A DNA stretch of 64,000 bases from Chalciporus piperatus (lineage: Eukaryota; Basidiomycota; Agaricomycetes; Boletales; Boletaceae): the NCBI GenBank assembly GCA_038093975.1, contig JBBPTG010000091.1:43758-107757 (forward strand), written 5' to 3'. Below the pieces are notes generated by a model. That model saw only the letters and a list, made by a program, of their open reading frames with translations, did no database searches and had not been told where the DNA came from. A program made the translations under genes and the position numbers. Below, in pieces: positions 44,989 to 57,697 of this stretch (positions are counted from its first letter, which is position 1; every line of letters starts with the position of its first letter).

Positions 44989-47900
44989 TCAGTCAGTTTA
45001 TGAATCAGTTCGGAGTCGCCAAGTTTGCGTTGGACAAGATCCAATTGGTCTCACGGCGAGTTAGTGACTCCCTATCAACGTACTCGAGCACCGGGAATAT
45101 TCTCAGTGTCGAACTCTTCCGCCTTGGGTTGCAGATGATCGAATCTGCTTCTCAAACCGTCCTCCAAGCCCTCAATCGGGTTTCATCTTCAGATGACTAT
45201 ATGCTCGATGAATCTCTTTCTGCTTGGCTTTCCGGCCCGGGGCCGAAGGAGTGCTTATTCACCCTGGAAATGATGGAAGACATGACCATTGGTGGTCGAA
45301 CAGCATGTGGATCCTCTGTTCTAACAGGTTCAAGTTTCCCCCTCGCAGACAATACGATTAGGGACACTGTCGATTTATACAAGGAGCACAGGCATCAATT
45401 CAATTTCCTGCTTACGATCTGGTGAGTGTCTTGCGATCCGAGGAGACTTTTCCTGACTCTTCGACCAAGGGATCGGGAAGCACTCATTCGGCAGTCATTG
45501 GGAGTACACTCGAGTGGAGCTCACACTCATATGGTAGACGATGGAACAACAAGTGCAGGTCACCTTCACGATACATCAGGGACCGTTACGAACCCCAGGT
45601 AAGTTTCACGACACCATGGAAAATGGAGTTCACCCTGGACTCGTGACCTAGCAATGCAACGGAGAAAACCATGCAGGCTGAAAGCAATCCACTTACCAGC
45701 CTACCTCAGGACGCTGCTTTGCTCGCGGGCACAACCCCAGTGACGAAACAGGATTGTTCGTGCTTGATACTAATCCACCATGCGTGGGTTTGCTGACCAA
45801 TGCCGATGTCTATAGTGCAAAAGCTGGAAGACGTCCTGAGCTGGCTCAATGGATTAAATTGTAACAGAAAACATAAATACACTTTCTCCCTGCGTCAACC
45901 GGACACGTGCACATGGTTTCCTACTACAAAAGCCTACAAGAAATGGAGAAGTGGCGAGAAGCCGTTTCTGTGGTTACGCGGCAAAGGTTGGTGACCATAA
46001 ACTCTGCCAGAGTCTCGTGTCTGATCTTTTCCATATAGCGGGGGCTGGCAAGTCCGTGCTAGCGTGCGTATACTTTTTTTTCGTAACCTTGTCTGTATTG
46101 ACCCAATCAGTGCTTCAACTATCGAATATGTTAAGAACACGTTGGGGGACGAAGAAATCCCAGTCTTCTTCTATTGCGATTTCACAACCAAACGGTCTAC
46201 GAGTGCAGCGGAGGTGATGCGGTCCCTCCTCTCGCAGCTTCTGTGTCAATTCCGTGACCGCGGTATCGTCCCCGGAGATCTGCTCAAGACCATCATCGAG
46301 GCGAAACGCGATGGCAGCCTGTCCCTCTCCGACGCGGAGGATCTGTCTGGTTTTGTATCTAGAGTCACGAAATGTCCCATGCCAAGACCTCTCATCATCA
46401 TTGATGCCTTGGACGAATGCGCGGATCTCGAGCTGCTCCTGCAGTGTCTTGTCACATGGGCCAAGGATGGAGTACGGCTATTGGTGACGGGACGAGGTCT
46501 GCAGATCATCGAGAAATCCTTCAACAACCTTCCTTTTCTGTCCCTCGAGGACACGGTCAGAGAGCTTGCGTCCGACATCAGCTTGCACGTCATCAAATCC
46601 GTCGAAGCTGGCCACTTTTTAGGAGAGCTTGATGTTGCGGTGAAGAAGCAGATCTGTGCGGTGCTGAACAGAAAGGCGGACGGCATGTAAGAGGCAATCC
46701 TGTGTGTGCTCGAGTCGAGGGTCATTTATCCTATTTTCTAGGTTTAGATGGGTTCAGTGCCAAATCGTCGTTCTCAAGCAGTGTAGAACGATGAAGGACG
46801 TCTGGGAAACGCTGAACAGCCTCCCTACCGGGCTTGAAGAGACGTACGAGAGAATTCTCGGAGCTATAGACGAACGGCCATTGGGAGCGACATTGGCTCG
46901 ACGTGCCTTGGTCTGGCTTGTACTATCCCTGGAACCCCTGCGATTCTGTCAACTGGAAGAAGCGCTCTCCATTGACCTTGAACGGCGAAAGATCGATTAC
47001 GAGGCAAGACCGATGAGCCGATCCGCTTTCCTGGACGCTTTGTCGAGCCTGGTGATATATAACGAGGAGACGGATGTCGTCACCCTATCCCACTTTAGCG
47101 TCAAGGTACGCATCAACGCTGGTCCTTTTCCACCGCGAATTGACAAGCTGGTCCCGTAGGAATACCTTACGGAGGCGGTTGCTCAATCGAAATTGCCATA
47201 TCGTGTCAGACAGCAAGACGGTCACATCTGGATAGCGCGGTTCTGCGTGTGCTATCTCTCTCTCTACCTCTCCCAGCCCCAACGCACCATGGCTGCGCAG
47301 CCCGAGTTGGAAGCATGGCCGATGCTGGGTTATGTCTTCTCTTTCGGCTTTGAGCACCTCGCGCACATCAATGGAGGGTCTATCCCGTTACTCCAGGCGC
47401 TCACGAATCTCCAGTCGGCCATTCTACAGCATCCGCTCGAGTGGGATCGGTTGTGCGAGCTGCGGGAGGACGAACTCCGATGGCCATATCTCGGACCCAC
47501 ATGGCCATCTTCACAGCATGACCTAGTGCTCTACATATTGATCGCCTACGCTTCGAAGAGACTGCTTCAGACATTCCTCCCATTCCTCCTAAAACAGCCC
47601 CCCTCTAAGCCTAGGAACAGGGCTGTGACGAACCCTCTCATATACGCGACCGATCTTCATAAGACCGACCATGCGATGATATTGCTTGCACAACTCGGAA
47701 GCTCTCATGTTCACCTTCGCGGGCTGGCTCTCGACGACTCTCAAGAGGTGTTGCCCCTAGAGATTGCTGTCGAGCGTAACAACCATGTGCTGGTGGACAG
47801 GTTCTTGGGCTTAGGCTGCTCCGTACCAGTGCTGCTCCTTGAGCGAGCCATTTGCATGCCATGGTGCAGTACTCATGTCCTTGCGAGGTTACTTCAGACA

Positions 47901-50900
47901 CCCCAATTCATGGAATGGGCAGTATCCAACGTCGTGGATGAAACAACGTATCGAGGCATGTTCAGCAATGGAAGACCAAGTACTGGTGATATGAAAGCAA
48001 CGGAAAAGGATCACATCATCATGGCAAGGAGACTGCTTCAGTTCGGATGCGACATTTCTGTCAATACTTCACTCGGGGTGGAACTTCTTGAACGGGCGAC
48101 ATACGCGGGACATGTCTCCATGCTAGAGCATCTACTTTCACCAGATGTACCGCCGCCTTCCCAGCTTTTCCTTGCTGCTGCTATCAGTGATACTATCCGG
48201 AAAACATCCATGCTCCGTTTCCTCATTTCCCAGGGGGTCGATATTCGTGCCGTTTCACCGTCAGGCAACACTGGCCTTCACCTCGTGATGTCTTCCCTTT
48301 GGGAAGAGGGAACTTTGGAAGCAACCACAATCCTCTTTGATGCTGGATGCGATCCATGGGTCCTTAACAAACACGGCGAATCCCCGCTACACAATGCAGT
48401 GAAGCATGGTCACGTCTCCGTGGTCAAATACCTACTTTCACTTGACAACGCACCCGATCCACTCCCATTCGACGTCATACGTGCTGGACTGGAGTCCGCC
48501 TCGACTGCACCAATGATCCGATTCCTCATTCACAGGGGGGTGGATCTCCGCGCAGTTACATCCCACGGAGACACGGCGCTTCATCTTGCAATGGGGTCGT
48601 ACTCAGAGCGAGATTGTTTAGAGACGGTGAGGATCCTCGTCGAAGCTCGATGTGACCCTCAGGCTCGCAACCGGATGGGCGAAACTCTCATCCATGCTAC
48701 CATTCGTACGGGATACATCACCGTTATGGAATATCTGCTTGGTCTCCATGTTCCACTTCCTCCCAATATCCTCCGATTTGCCATACGACAGCCGTCAAGT
48801 GTGCAGATGATCCGCTTGCTCGTCACTAAAGGTGCAGACGTGCATACCATTGCAGACGATGACGATGACGATGACGATGACGACGGAGAGACAGCGCTCC
48901 TTCTCGTTCTGGCGTCTGAATTATATTCCGAAGACGAGAGCCTGGAAGTTGTCAAAATCCTCGTTGAGGCTGAACCAAGCTTTGGGGACACCAGAACAGT
49001 CATTCTGGCTGCTATTGATCTGGGATATACCTCAGTGCTGGGATACCTTATCGAGCAGGGTGTGCCACTCCCACCCAACATTTTGCTCGATGCTCTCCAA
49101 CAACTGCCCAATGATCTCCAGATGATCTGTTTCCTGGTCGAAAAAGGCGTTGACCTGCATGCGACTACACTGGATGGGCACACGGCAATTCACCTCGCTG
49201 TACGTTATGTGAAACCTGAAGAAGACTGTCTGGGATTAGTCGAGTTCCTTGTCGATGCCGGTGCGATCATCGGGGACGATACAACACTCGTCGAGGCTGC
49301 AATTCGCTCGAGATACACCTCCTTGGTCGCATATCTGCTCTTGCAGAATGCTCCACTCCCGTCCAACATTTTACCCACTTCGCTACAACTCCGAGCTAGT
49401 CCAGCGATGATCGGTTTTCTGGCCGAGAATGGCGCTGAACTGCACACCGTTACAGACGACGGGCAGACAGTACTTCATCTTGCAATGTGGTATCGGGCAA
49501 GAGATTGTTTGGAAATAGTCAGGTGTCTTGTTGATGCTGGGGTGAACATTGGGGACGACACCACACTTGTCGAGGCCGCAATTCGCTCGAGATACACCTC
49601 CTTGGTGGCATATCTGCTCTCGCAGAATGCTCCACTCCCATCCAACATTTTATCCACTTCTCTACAAGGAGGAGCTAGTCCAGCGATGATCGGTTTGCTG
49701 GTCGAGAATGGCGCAGACCTGCATGCCGTTACAGATGATGGGCTGACGGTACTTCAACTTGCGATGCTATATCAGGAACAAGATTGTTTGGAATTAGTCA
49801 AGTGCCTTGTTGATGCCGGGGCGAACGTTGTGGACAACACATCGCTCGTCGAGGCCGCAGTTCACTCGGAATACAACTCCTTGGTGGCATATCTACTCTT
49901 GCGAAATATCCCACTCCCGTCCAACATTTTGCCCACTTCGCTACAACAACAAGCTAGTCCAGCGATGATCGGTTTTCTGGTCGAGAATGGTGCAGACCTG
50001 CACGCCGTTACAGAAGACGGTTGGACGGTACTTCAACTTGCAATGCTATATCAGGAACAAGATTGTTTAGAATTAGTCAAGTGCCTTGTTGATGCCGGGG
50101 CGAACGTTGCGGACAACACATCACTCGTCGAGGCCGCAGTTCACTTGGGATACATCTCCTTGGTGACATATCTACTCTCATGGAATATCCCACTCCCATC
50201 CGACATTTTGCTCACTTCTCTACGACAAAATGCTACTCCAGCAATGATCCGTTTGCTGGTCGAGAAAGATGTTGATATGTATTCCGCTACACTGGGCGGG
50301 AACACGGCGATTCATCTCGCTGTATGTTATGTGGAACCGGAAGAAAACTGTTTGGAAATAGTCAAGTGCCTTGTTGACACTGGGACGAACATTGGGGACA
50401 GCACGACCCTGATGATGGATGCAATTCGCTCGAGATACACCTCCTTGGTCGCATATCTGCTCTCGCAGAATGCTCCACTCCCATCCAACATTTTATCCAC
50501 TTCTCTACAAGGAGGAGCTAGTCCAGCGATGATCGGTTTGCTGGTCGAGAATGGCGCAGACCTGCACACTGTTACAGTTGATGGGGTGATGGTACTTCAA
50601 CTTGCAAAGCTGTATTTGGAAGGGGATTGCTTGGAAATGGTCAAGTGCCTTGTTGATGCTGGCGCGAACATTGCGGACAACACGTCGCTCGTCTTGGCCG
50701 CAATTCGCTCGGATAACACCTCCTTGGTCGCATATCTACTCTCGTGGAATATCCCACTCCCATCCGACATTTTACTCATTGCTCTACAGCGGCCAACAAC
50801 TCCCGACATGATCCATTTTCTGGTTGAGAATGGCGCGGCCATTAAAGTTGATGCGAGGACAGTGTTCCATCTTGCGAAGCAAGAAAGTGGATGGTGCTGT

Positions 50901-51827
50901 TCGGAAATAGTCGAGATCCTTGTTGATGCCGGTGCGAGCCTTGGGGACAGCACGATGCTGTTTGAGGAGGCAATTCGCTCTGGATATCCCTCGCTTGTGA
51001 CATATTTACTCTCCAGGAATGTCCCACTCCCCTCCAGCATCTTACTCACCTCTGTGCAAGAACGATCTCATCCCTCGATCATCCACCTGTTGGTTGAACA
51101 TGGTGTGGACGTGCATGCTGTTGCGGATGATGGAAGGACAGTACTTCACCTCGCTCTGCACCACGGGGAGAAATACTGCTTGGAAATCATCAGGATCCTT
51201 TTAAACGCTGGCTGCGATCCTCGATCATGCAATTCCGATGGCCAAATGTTTATTCACGCTGCAATCGATTTTGGCTACAACAAAGTGACGGAATTCTTAC
51301 TGACGCAAAACATCCCACTCCCACCCGACATCCTCTGTGTTGCATTACAGGGGTGTTCGAGCGCTCCAATCATCCGACTGCTTGTCGAACGCGGGGCTGA
51401 TGTACACGCAGTCACGTCCCATGGAGATACTGCACTTTATCTCGCCGTGATGCACTACAGGCAGCAAGACTGTCTGGAGATCGTGGAGATCCTTATCAAT
51501 GCAGGATGTGACGCCCAACAGTGCAATTTGAGTGGCACGAGTTTTATTCGCTCCGTGATGGACAGCGGATACACATCTGTCATCGACTATGTGCTCTCGT
51601 TCCGATCCCCACTCCCTTCCGATATCCTTGTCGGCCTAGAGCAATGCCCAAGCCCCCAGATTATCCATTCTCTGCCGGATCAGGATGCAAACGCGAATGC
51701 CGTCCCCACTGATGAAGGAACGCAACCGCACACAGAACCAGACCTCCCAAAGACATTGGAATTTCTCGCAGACGATGGAGGTGACTTCTCGGATTCCCCT
51801 CCTCTAACGAAGCCTGGATTGGATTGA
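44989..51827 (+). CDS. NACHT-ankyrin NOD-like receptor (STAND NTPase)
   Basis: The model begins inside the gene; the first exon is unsure. An N-terminal helical domain (FMNQFGVAKFALDKIQL to LYKEHRHQFNFLLT, 44989-45420) is followed by a linker that includes KLEDVLSWLNGLNCNRKHKY. The NACHT core has Walker A GKAGAGKS (rebuilt across an intron ending near 46037), VFFYCDFTTKRSTSAAEVM, and Walker B RPLIIIDALDECAD, with LLVTGRG after it. A winged-helix-like part follows (TLNSLPTGLEETYERILGAI, VTLSHFSVKEYLTEA). The last exon (from about 47160) is mostly ankyrin repeats arranged in units of roughly 92-98 residues, and ends ...LTKPGLD at 51827. Fungal NLRs of this plan sense non-self or conspecific difference and can start cell death. 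Ligand and partner are unknown. Confidence 0.88.
48580..51690 (+). repeat. Long-period ankyrin tandem units, about 280-295 bp each
   Basis: About ten consecutive units share the order SPAMIGLLVENGADLHAVT, DCLELVKCLVDAGAN, SLVAYLLSQNAPLPSNILST. DNA identity between some units is very high, notably 49,575-49,735 against 50,425-50,585. This points to recent duplication or gene conversion in the ligand-binding part of the receptor. Confidence 0.85.
48855..48885 (+). repeat. GATGAC microsatellite coding an aspartate run
   Basis: An uninterrupted GACGAT/GATGAC tract encodes about ten aspartates between two ankyrin units of the receptor. It is a length-variable candidate. Confidence 0.9.
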
Positions 51828-53453
51828 GCATCGGAAAAGTTGCAGCGAGTCCCCCAGGTATTTGAGACGACACACTAGATGATGTTCGCTGTACTGACTA
51901 CCACACAGGCATCTTGTTTGAACTAAGTCGCCATTTATTTAAGCCACTCCCCTACCTTGCACGCCTACAGGGCACAAGATATATAAGTGGGAAGTACACT
52001 CATTCCTTTGCTCGTACTCATATCGCCAGTGGAAGCTTTTATTCCTGAGACTCACGATATCTAAATACCCGTGAACGAAATGTTCTATTTACTGTAACTA
52101 TCGGACTCCATCCACGCACGGAGGCAGACGAAGTGGGATCCCAAACGCATGTAGAGGGTTGCGAGTGCGCGAGTGTCTCAGGAGAAGCACAAACTGCCGG
52201 GCCAACGAGCGCCTGCGGATAGAGAAATGCCAGGCTGTCAAGGGTATCACAGGAAGGGTAGCGAGCGAGAGGGTACTAGTAAATCCGCGCATTGATGACC
52301 GCGCGACCGGAACTGAGATTGCATAAGCGTAACATGTGAGATCGAGATGACTTTAGCTGGGAGTTAGGCCGTGGTGATCGAGTGCGCACGTGCGAGTGCC
52401 AAGGCATGCAGGGGAGTATAGTTGAGAGCGGTCGGGAGCGGTGTCGCGCAAGCGATTGCCGCGAGTCCACGGATAGTGGGTGAAACTGGTTGCGATGGGG
52501 AGAGCGAGTGGCCAGGCTTGGGATAGACTGCCAAGAGTGAGAGAGTAACGTGGATTTTCGTTCATCCTTCGTGCGCAGACGAAAGTCGTCACAGCTTACG
52601 AAGTATTGGCCGCTCTAATTTAGTCTCCCGCAGCCTGGTAGAGCCAAGAGTTGAGACGAAAACAGTCGTTCACCCCTCTAGTCAAACTTTCTGAGGCTGG
52701 ATAAGCTGTCAGAGCTTGTGTCTCGAGAGTCTGTCGACGACGCGGACGATAGTGAGGAACACCCGATCGCGACGGACCACCGTGCGATATCGCAAGCACT
52801 GAGACTGCGACTGAGATCAGAGGTCGACATCGGTGGGTGTTTCCAGCTTTACACGATCGACGCGTCAAGCTTGTCAATAACATGATCGTGACAAGTAACC
52901 TACCCGATCTACTTTTCCTCAGCTCAGGGTCAGCACTTCCCGTTTTTCTGGATGGGAACTGAACCTGAAACAGCCCAGACCAAAGGTCCGGTTTTGTGTG
53001 CCAGGAGACCTACCAGGGCGATGAACACCGTGGAAGGCGCAAATTGTACCGGAAAACGTACCTGCATATCAGTGATTGAGCAAGATGATCCGGACGGATC
53101 GAGATCCCTTCCAGGCCTGCGGTGCGTACGATGAAGAACCTGTTCGTGTTGCAAAGTGTTTACAGAGCGAAGTTCCGTTGTGTCCAGCGGCCGAAAGCTT
53201 CGAGTTTTGGGCACGATACGGCGAGACATGTCTCGCCCTGGTGAGAAAACAATGTCTCGTGGTCTGCTATTTTTCTCAGAGATGCCACTTTTCTTTTGCC
53301 TTCGCCAACGGATGGGAAAGGGGAGTGTTCTGACCCATCCCGTGGTGATTTATGTCTAGCTAACTTCGAACACTAGACTTGCCAGATTTGGGAGGCTCTA
53401 ATCGCGCCAGAAGAGCTGTGGGCCAGTCTCAGCAAGGCAAAGGCTCGCTCGGC
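51828..53453. other. Intergenic; no gene recognised
   Basis: Open frames on the minus strand (52098-52883) have biased composition and no family features. The last few hundred bases lead to the TATA box of the pheromone precursor gene. Confidence 0.5.
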
Positions 53454-53461
53454 TATAAAAG
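53454..53461 (+). promoter_or_regulatory. TATA box of the pheromone precursor gene
   Basis: TATAAAAG lies 140 bp before the ATG at 53594, in a plausible position for a transcribed leader of about 100 nt. No ACAAAGGGA-type pheromone response element was seen upstream. Confidence 0.6.
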
Positions 53462-53593
53462 AGACGGAAGGGAGTCCATACCTTCCCCCATCTTGAATCG
53501 ACTTCATAGTCCCCTCAGCTACTCGCCCTCCCTTTCTGCCTCTTACATTCCACACACCTTCTGTGCTCCATCTTCGGATCAGGATCATCAGAC

Positions 53594-53716
53594 ATGGATT
53601 CCTTTAGCACGATCCTCTCGGTGTTCACCACCAAGACCGATGAGCAGGGCGCCTCGTCGATGCCAGTTGAGGAATCGAATGGCGGTGGCGGGGTTGGCTA
53701 CTGCGTGGTTGCATGA
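53594..53716 (+). CDS. Probable mating pheromone precursor with CaaX box (CVVA)
   Basis: A 40-codon frame starts MDSFSTILSVFTTK and ends GGGGVGYCVVA before TGA at 53714-53716. Basidiomycete lipopeptide pheromone precursors are short, often begin MDxF, and end in CaaX, so that the cysteine is farnesylated, the last three residues are removed and the end is methylated. All of these features are present. An acidic site (VEES) about 12 residues before the cysteine could be the N-terminal cleavage point, giving a glycine-rich mature peptide. The TATA box lies 140 bp upstream. No STE3-type receptor is visible in this window; in known loci one is often close by. The product is expected to be exported and to bind a receptor on a compatible partner. 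Confidence 0.78.
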   Translation: MDSFSTILSVFTTKTDEQGASSMPVEESNGGGGVGYCVVA

Positions 53717-55222
53717 GGTGATTGGGGCAGGCGCGGCAGGCGCAATCGTCCACTACGACATCATTTATTGTGAGTATCTTGTCATCTGAACGATCACGAT
53801 CGCACATCACTCACCTCCAACTGGTTCTGTAGCATTGCACGCTTTGTGCGCATCACACCACATTCCTCAGCGAAAGAAAAGAAAGAAGTAAAAAACCAGT
53901 TGGATTCCTTGGGAAAGCCCTTTCTTGACGCACGTATCCTTTGTTCCGTGTGCGTAAATTTATATTTTTCGACCTGCGCGTTATTACTGTTGTATTATTG
54001 GATGGTATGGCTTTAACAAGGGAGATGTAGAGCCCCAAAAAGTCCACCCGTGCATTACCTTGGCAGCTACTCGAGTCTTGAAGCTTGAAGTTTCTTCATG
54101 TTTAACTAAATGTTTACCGTGTCTGTGTATATTACTAGTCCAAGATTGATTATCCAGCCCTGTGATATCCAGCTAAATACTCACGAATTGTCCAATACAC
54201 GCCTAGTGCGGTGGACAGAGGCAGCGAGGATGCTTTTCAATATGAGGTTGATGCCACGGGTGCGAGGGGCGTTGGGACACATGCTAAACCTACGAGCCCT
54301 CCCAGGTAAGAGTTGCGAAGGGAACTCGGGGTCGAGTCTGTGGTGTGCACGTTGGCAAGTGCACGCTTGGGAATGGGATTCCGTAGGGTAATAACACCCT
54401 CCCAGCTGTAGCCGCCTCGATTACATGGCTCCCGTCTATTTGCGAGCATCTGGATTTGATGGGTAGGTGCTGGGGGCGGGGCTGAGTAGTGTGACTCTAG
54501 TTCTTTTCTTTTCCTAAGTTCCTTTCCTCGTCCGCAGAAGAACATCACCAAAAATGTTCAACGACGAGATGCAAATATATCGGGATATCCCGACTATCGA
54601 AGGTATCACACCCTGCCCCGGACTGATGTGCATATATCCTAATATTGAAAATCTCTTTTCTCGTTCGTACGGCCGTCGTGAGTATGCGTTCGATAGTCAA
54701 GATACACCTTGATATCATCACACAACTCATGATCACCCATATATTCACGACAATGAATATATTCCATGTCGTATAATAACACATGATACAGTAGACGATA
54801 TCCGAAGGTATTACCATCTAGCCCACGCCCGAGTAGTGTGAGAATACAGTGACCTGTACAATGAAATCCTTGGCATGGACGTACGAACGCGGAGACAGCA
54901 CGAGAGCAAGATGTGATGGATCGAGAGAGGGAGAGTTGGAAAAGAGGCTGAGCATGCATGAATGACCGGACACGATCTGGTATAGGAACAGTGGGAGCCG
55001 AACGAAAGTGCAACTGATGAGAGCGAGCAATGACGATAATGATGCTGAGCGTGGATAGACGAATGCATGGAAAGACGAATGCACTGGTGTAACTTGAGTG
55101 AGAGAGCCGAACGAAAACGCAGCGGTCGAGAGCAAAAGCCATAGTCGGAAAGCTGTGGGTACATCAGCGTGACTGAAAACGCTCAAGGACTGACTCCAAA
55201 ATCGTACCGTGCAAACCATACC
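53717..55222. other. Intergenic; nothing firm
   Basis: This is the 3' region of the pheromone gene, with a possible 3' UTR intron starting GTGAGT near 53769. Minus-strand frames at 54639-55219 overlap each other in several phases and look non-coding. Confidence 0.45.
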
Positions 55223-57053
55223 CTACTTTCGAGCGCGAGCCGACTTGCGAGTGGCGCTGCTTGAGGATTTCCCTTTCTTACTCTTCTTTGTCGCCCTGGC
55301 ACTCGTCTCCTCCGCGTCCGCGTCAATCTCAGTCAACTCACTGTCCGACCGCACGATGTTCTGCTTACGCTTCCCCCCCGCTGGAGTGGGATTCCCATCG
55401 TCCACAGACTCGGGTCCGCCTTGGGTTGGCTGTCCTGTTGCAAGCGGAGGTTCACGTGTAGTAGGAGAGTGACCAGCCTGAGTATCAGGGTCATTGACAG
55501 TGGGTGCGTGGTCTTGAGCTTTAGAGTTCGATCCGTTATTCAAAGTCGCACCGGGGGAGTCCGCCACAGGAGCAGAACCTTTCGTGGACGTAGACGCTCT
55601 AGTAGCTGTGGGCTCGGAGGATCCAGCCACAGTGTCTCCAGCAGACGAAGAAGCACCGGCCGACAAGGGAGCACTGACCGACGGAGAAGTCGAAGGAGGG
55701 TTGGAATCATTCTTATCGGATGGTCCAGCCTCGGACAAACCCAATGCTTGTTCGGCCATTTGTCTCTTCATGATAGAAATGTCGTCCTCAGAGTCTTCCG
55801 CTGCTCCGCTTAGGCCATTTCCCAGACCGTGCGCCTTGCCAAACAATACCCTGGGATACACAATTGATCGTCATCATGATCAATAGAATTGCGTGATCTT
55901 ACCTATTGTAGTGCACGTAGAGACTGTTAACCCATTCTTCGCCTGCGTCGTTCATAATAAAATTGACAGTGCGGTAGTAAAAATCTGAGAAATTAAAATG
56001 GCCGTCTGAATCAACGAATTTCTCTTCGGAACAGATGTTAAAGCGTGCCTGCAAGCTTGTATCAGCAATCCCTACGCTCTAGACAATCGAGAATAGATGT
56101 GGGGTTACCAAGACAGCAGCATATGCGATATGATATCCGTCTACCTCCAACATCTTGTGGATCTTTCCATTACTCGCTCGCGTCTTTGCACGCTTCGCAG
56201 GAACCAGAGCTGAGGAAGGAGAAGTAAATATATGCTTCATGACCTATGAAGTAAACATTAGCCAAAGTGATGTGTCCGATTCAAAATGACTTACACGCTC
56301 GAGGTAAAATCCGCGGAGAAAACCCTGTGCAACATTCTTGGGGTCATAGTTCTCCCCCGGGGTATCGCCTTCGTACAGGAATGCCGGGTTCTTCTGAGCA
56401 GTTGCCTTGATGATGCCCGATTCGATTTTCTTCCTAGTTCTATCAATTTTATACGAGCCACTCAGAAACTGGAGAAACTATTCCGGCATACTACCACTTA
56501 CTCAACGGGATTCTCGAGCATTTCTTTGAGATTCCGGGCAGGGCAAAGTAGTCGTGCAAGCTCTGGATGACGAAATCCAAGGCGGTCCTTCTCAATCTTT
56601 GGGTGCACTGGAGGGTCGAGCAACTTCTTGTCCGGGTTGGGTGATGCGTATGAGGCAATAAATGGTTTCAAGTGGCTCGCATCATCCGAACGCGAGCGAT
56701 TCATTGCCGTCTGCATCTGAAACTCATGTTAGCCAACTATCAAGTATGATGCGGCAACTTACCTCGTGGATGAGTTCGGATCGCTTCTCGTGCTTGTTCT
56801 TGTGAATGATGCTGATTAAATAAGGGGCGTGATCCTTCAGGTAGCCATATACACGTTTGTGACGCTCGATCGTATTGCTATCCCTGTTCGAGTCCAAATT
56901 GGTGCATATATGCAGTTATAAAGTGTATCTATGCGTGATAGAAGCGCATATATACAGTGATAGACACTTACAATGCGGCTGTTACCTTATTATAGGCAAC
57001 CTGGAGCTGTTCTCGCACATAGCGTAGTCCATTTGTACCCTGATCCAGGGCCA
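55223..57053 (-). CDS. DUF6698-domain protein
   Basis: The N-terminal end is unsure; reading is in phase from about 57053 (GTNGLRYVREQLQVAYNKVT). Exons continue as DSNTIERHKRVYGYLKDHAP, then MNRSRSDDASHLKPFIASYA, GFRHPELARLLCPARNLKEM, NPAFLYEGDTPGENYDPKNV and AQGFLRGFYLERV. These are followed by MKHIFTSPSSALVPAKRAKT, HKMLEVDGYHIAYAAVLARF and FNFSDFYYRTVNFIMNDAGE. This order matches the DUF6698 pattern of Agaricomycetes (LARLLCP, then FLRGF and KHIFTSPSS). The C-terminal 210 residues are low-complexity, rich in serine, proline and alanine, and end in a basic tail TKKSKKGKSSSSATRKSARARK that looks like a nuclear signal. Function is unknown; the family is common near transposons. Confidence 0.72.
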
Positions 57054-57503
57054 GCTGATCACCAATTAGGCCGTGCTCTACTGGCCGGCTAATGATTGGC
57101 CGCTGGTGTATGGTCACCTAGGTTAGGGATCGGCTAGTAATAGAATGTACACGTAGAGTAGGGATCAGCCAATGTACCATTGTGCCCTGGCAGTGGGAAT
57201 GGCCAACACAAAGGTTCCATGAGGTAGGACCTGGCCGACTGGTGCTAATTACCCAGTCCTGCCTGCATCAGGGTTCGGCCCATAGAGAATGTTACGAACG
57301 CTCAGTTCCTTATCCTAGTCTTTCCTAGACTTCACTACGCTTACTACGTTTCTCTTTCACTTTTGGACTTAGTCGCTTTCTCTCCCTTTTCTATTATCTT
57401 ATCTTATCAAGATCACATCACGTGACCTGCTGACATCAGCTAGGTCTAGCCTTTCGCTTACGTAACGTGGCTGTGCGTGGCTGTGCATCTTCCCCACTGT
57501 CCA

Positions 57504-57635
57504 TGACTCATACCGAGTCACCATGACTCAGACTCTTATTGACTCATTATGACTCACCGTGACTCATACTGACTCACGCTGACTCATCTCGCTTCCTAGT
57601 CATATACGCTATTGGCTGTTACTCGCCATGACTCA
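57504..57635 (+). promoter_or_regulatory. Cluster of eight TGACTCA (Gcn4/AP-1 type) sites
   Basis: Perfect TGACTCA starts at 57504, 57524, 57540, 57550, 57560, 57570, 57580 and 57629. Five lie at exact 10-bp spacing, so on one face of the helix. TGACTCA is the established site of Gcn4/AP-1-type bZIP factors. The cluster ends about 55 bp before the TATA box at 57690, which suggests an inducible U3 promoter. Confidence 0.75.
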
Positions 57636-57689
57636 TACCTAGTCATATAGTTAAGGTTTAGCCACAACATGTACAAACACTGACAATAG

Positions 57690-57697
57690 TATATAAA
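57690..57697 (+). promoter_or_regulatory. TATA box of the LTR-like region
   Basis: TATATAAA followed by CCCGGG. The LTRs at 59902 and 60390 have a similar TATATAAACCC on the minus strand, which supports a shared origin. Confidence 0.6.

Noticed and set aside
54639..55219. Overlapping minus-strand frames rich in serine and histidine
   Set aside because: Three frames overlap with similar bias, no domain is recognisable, and no splicing links them to the DUF6698 gene.
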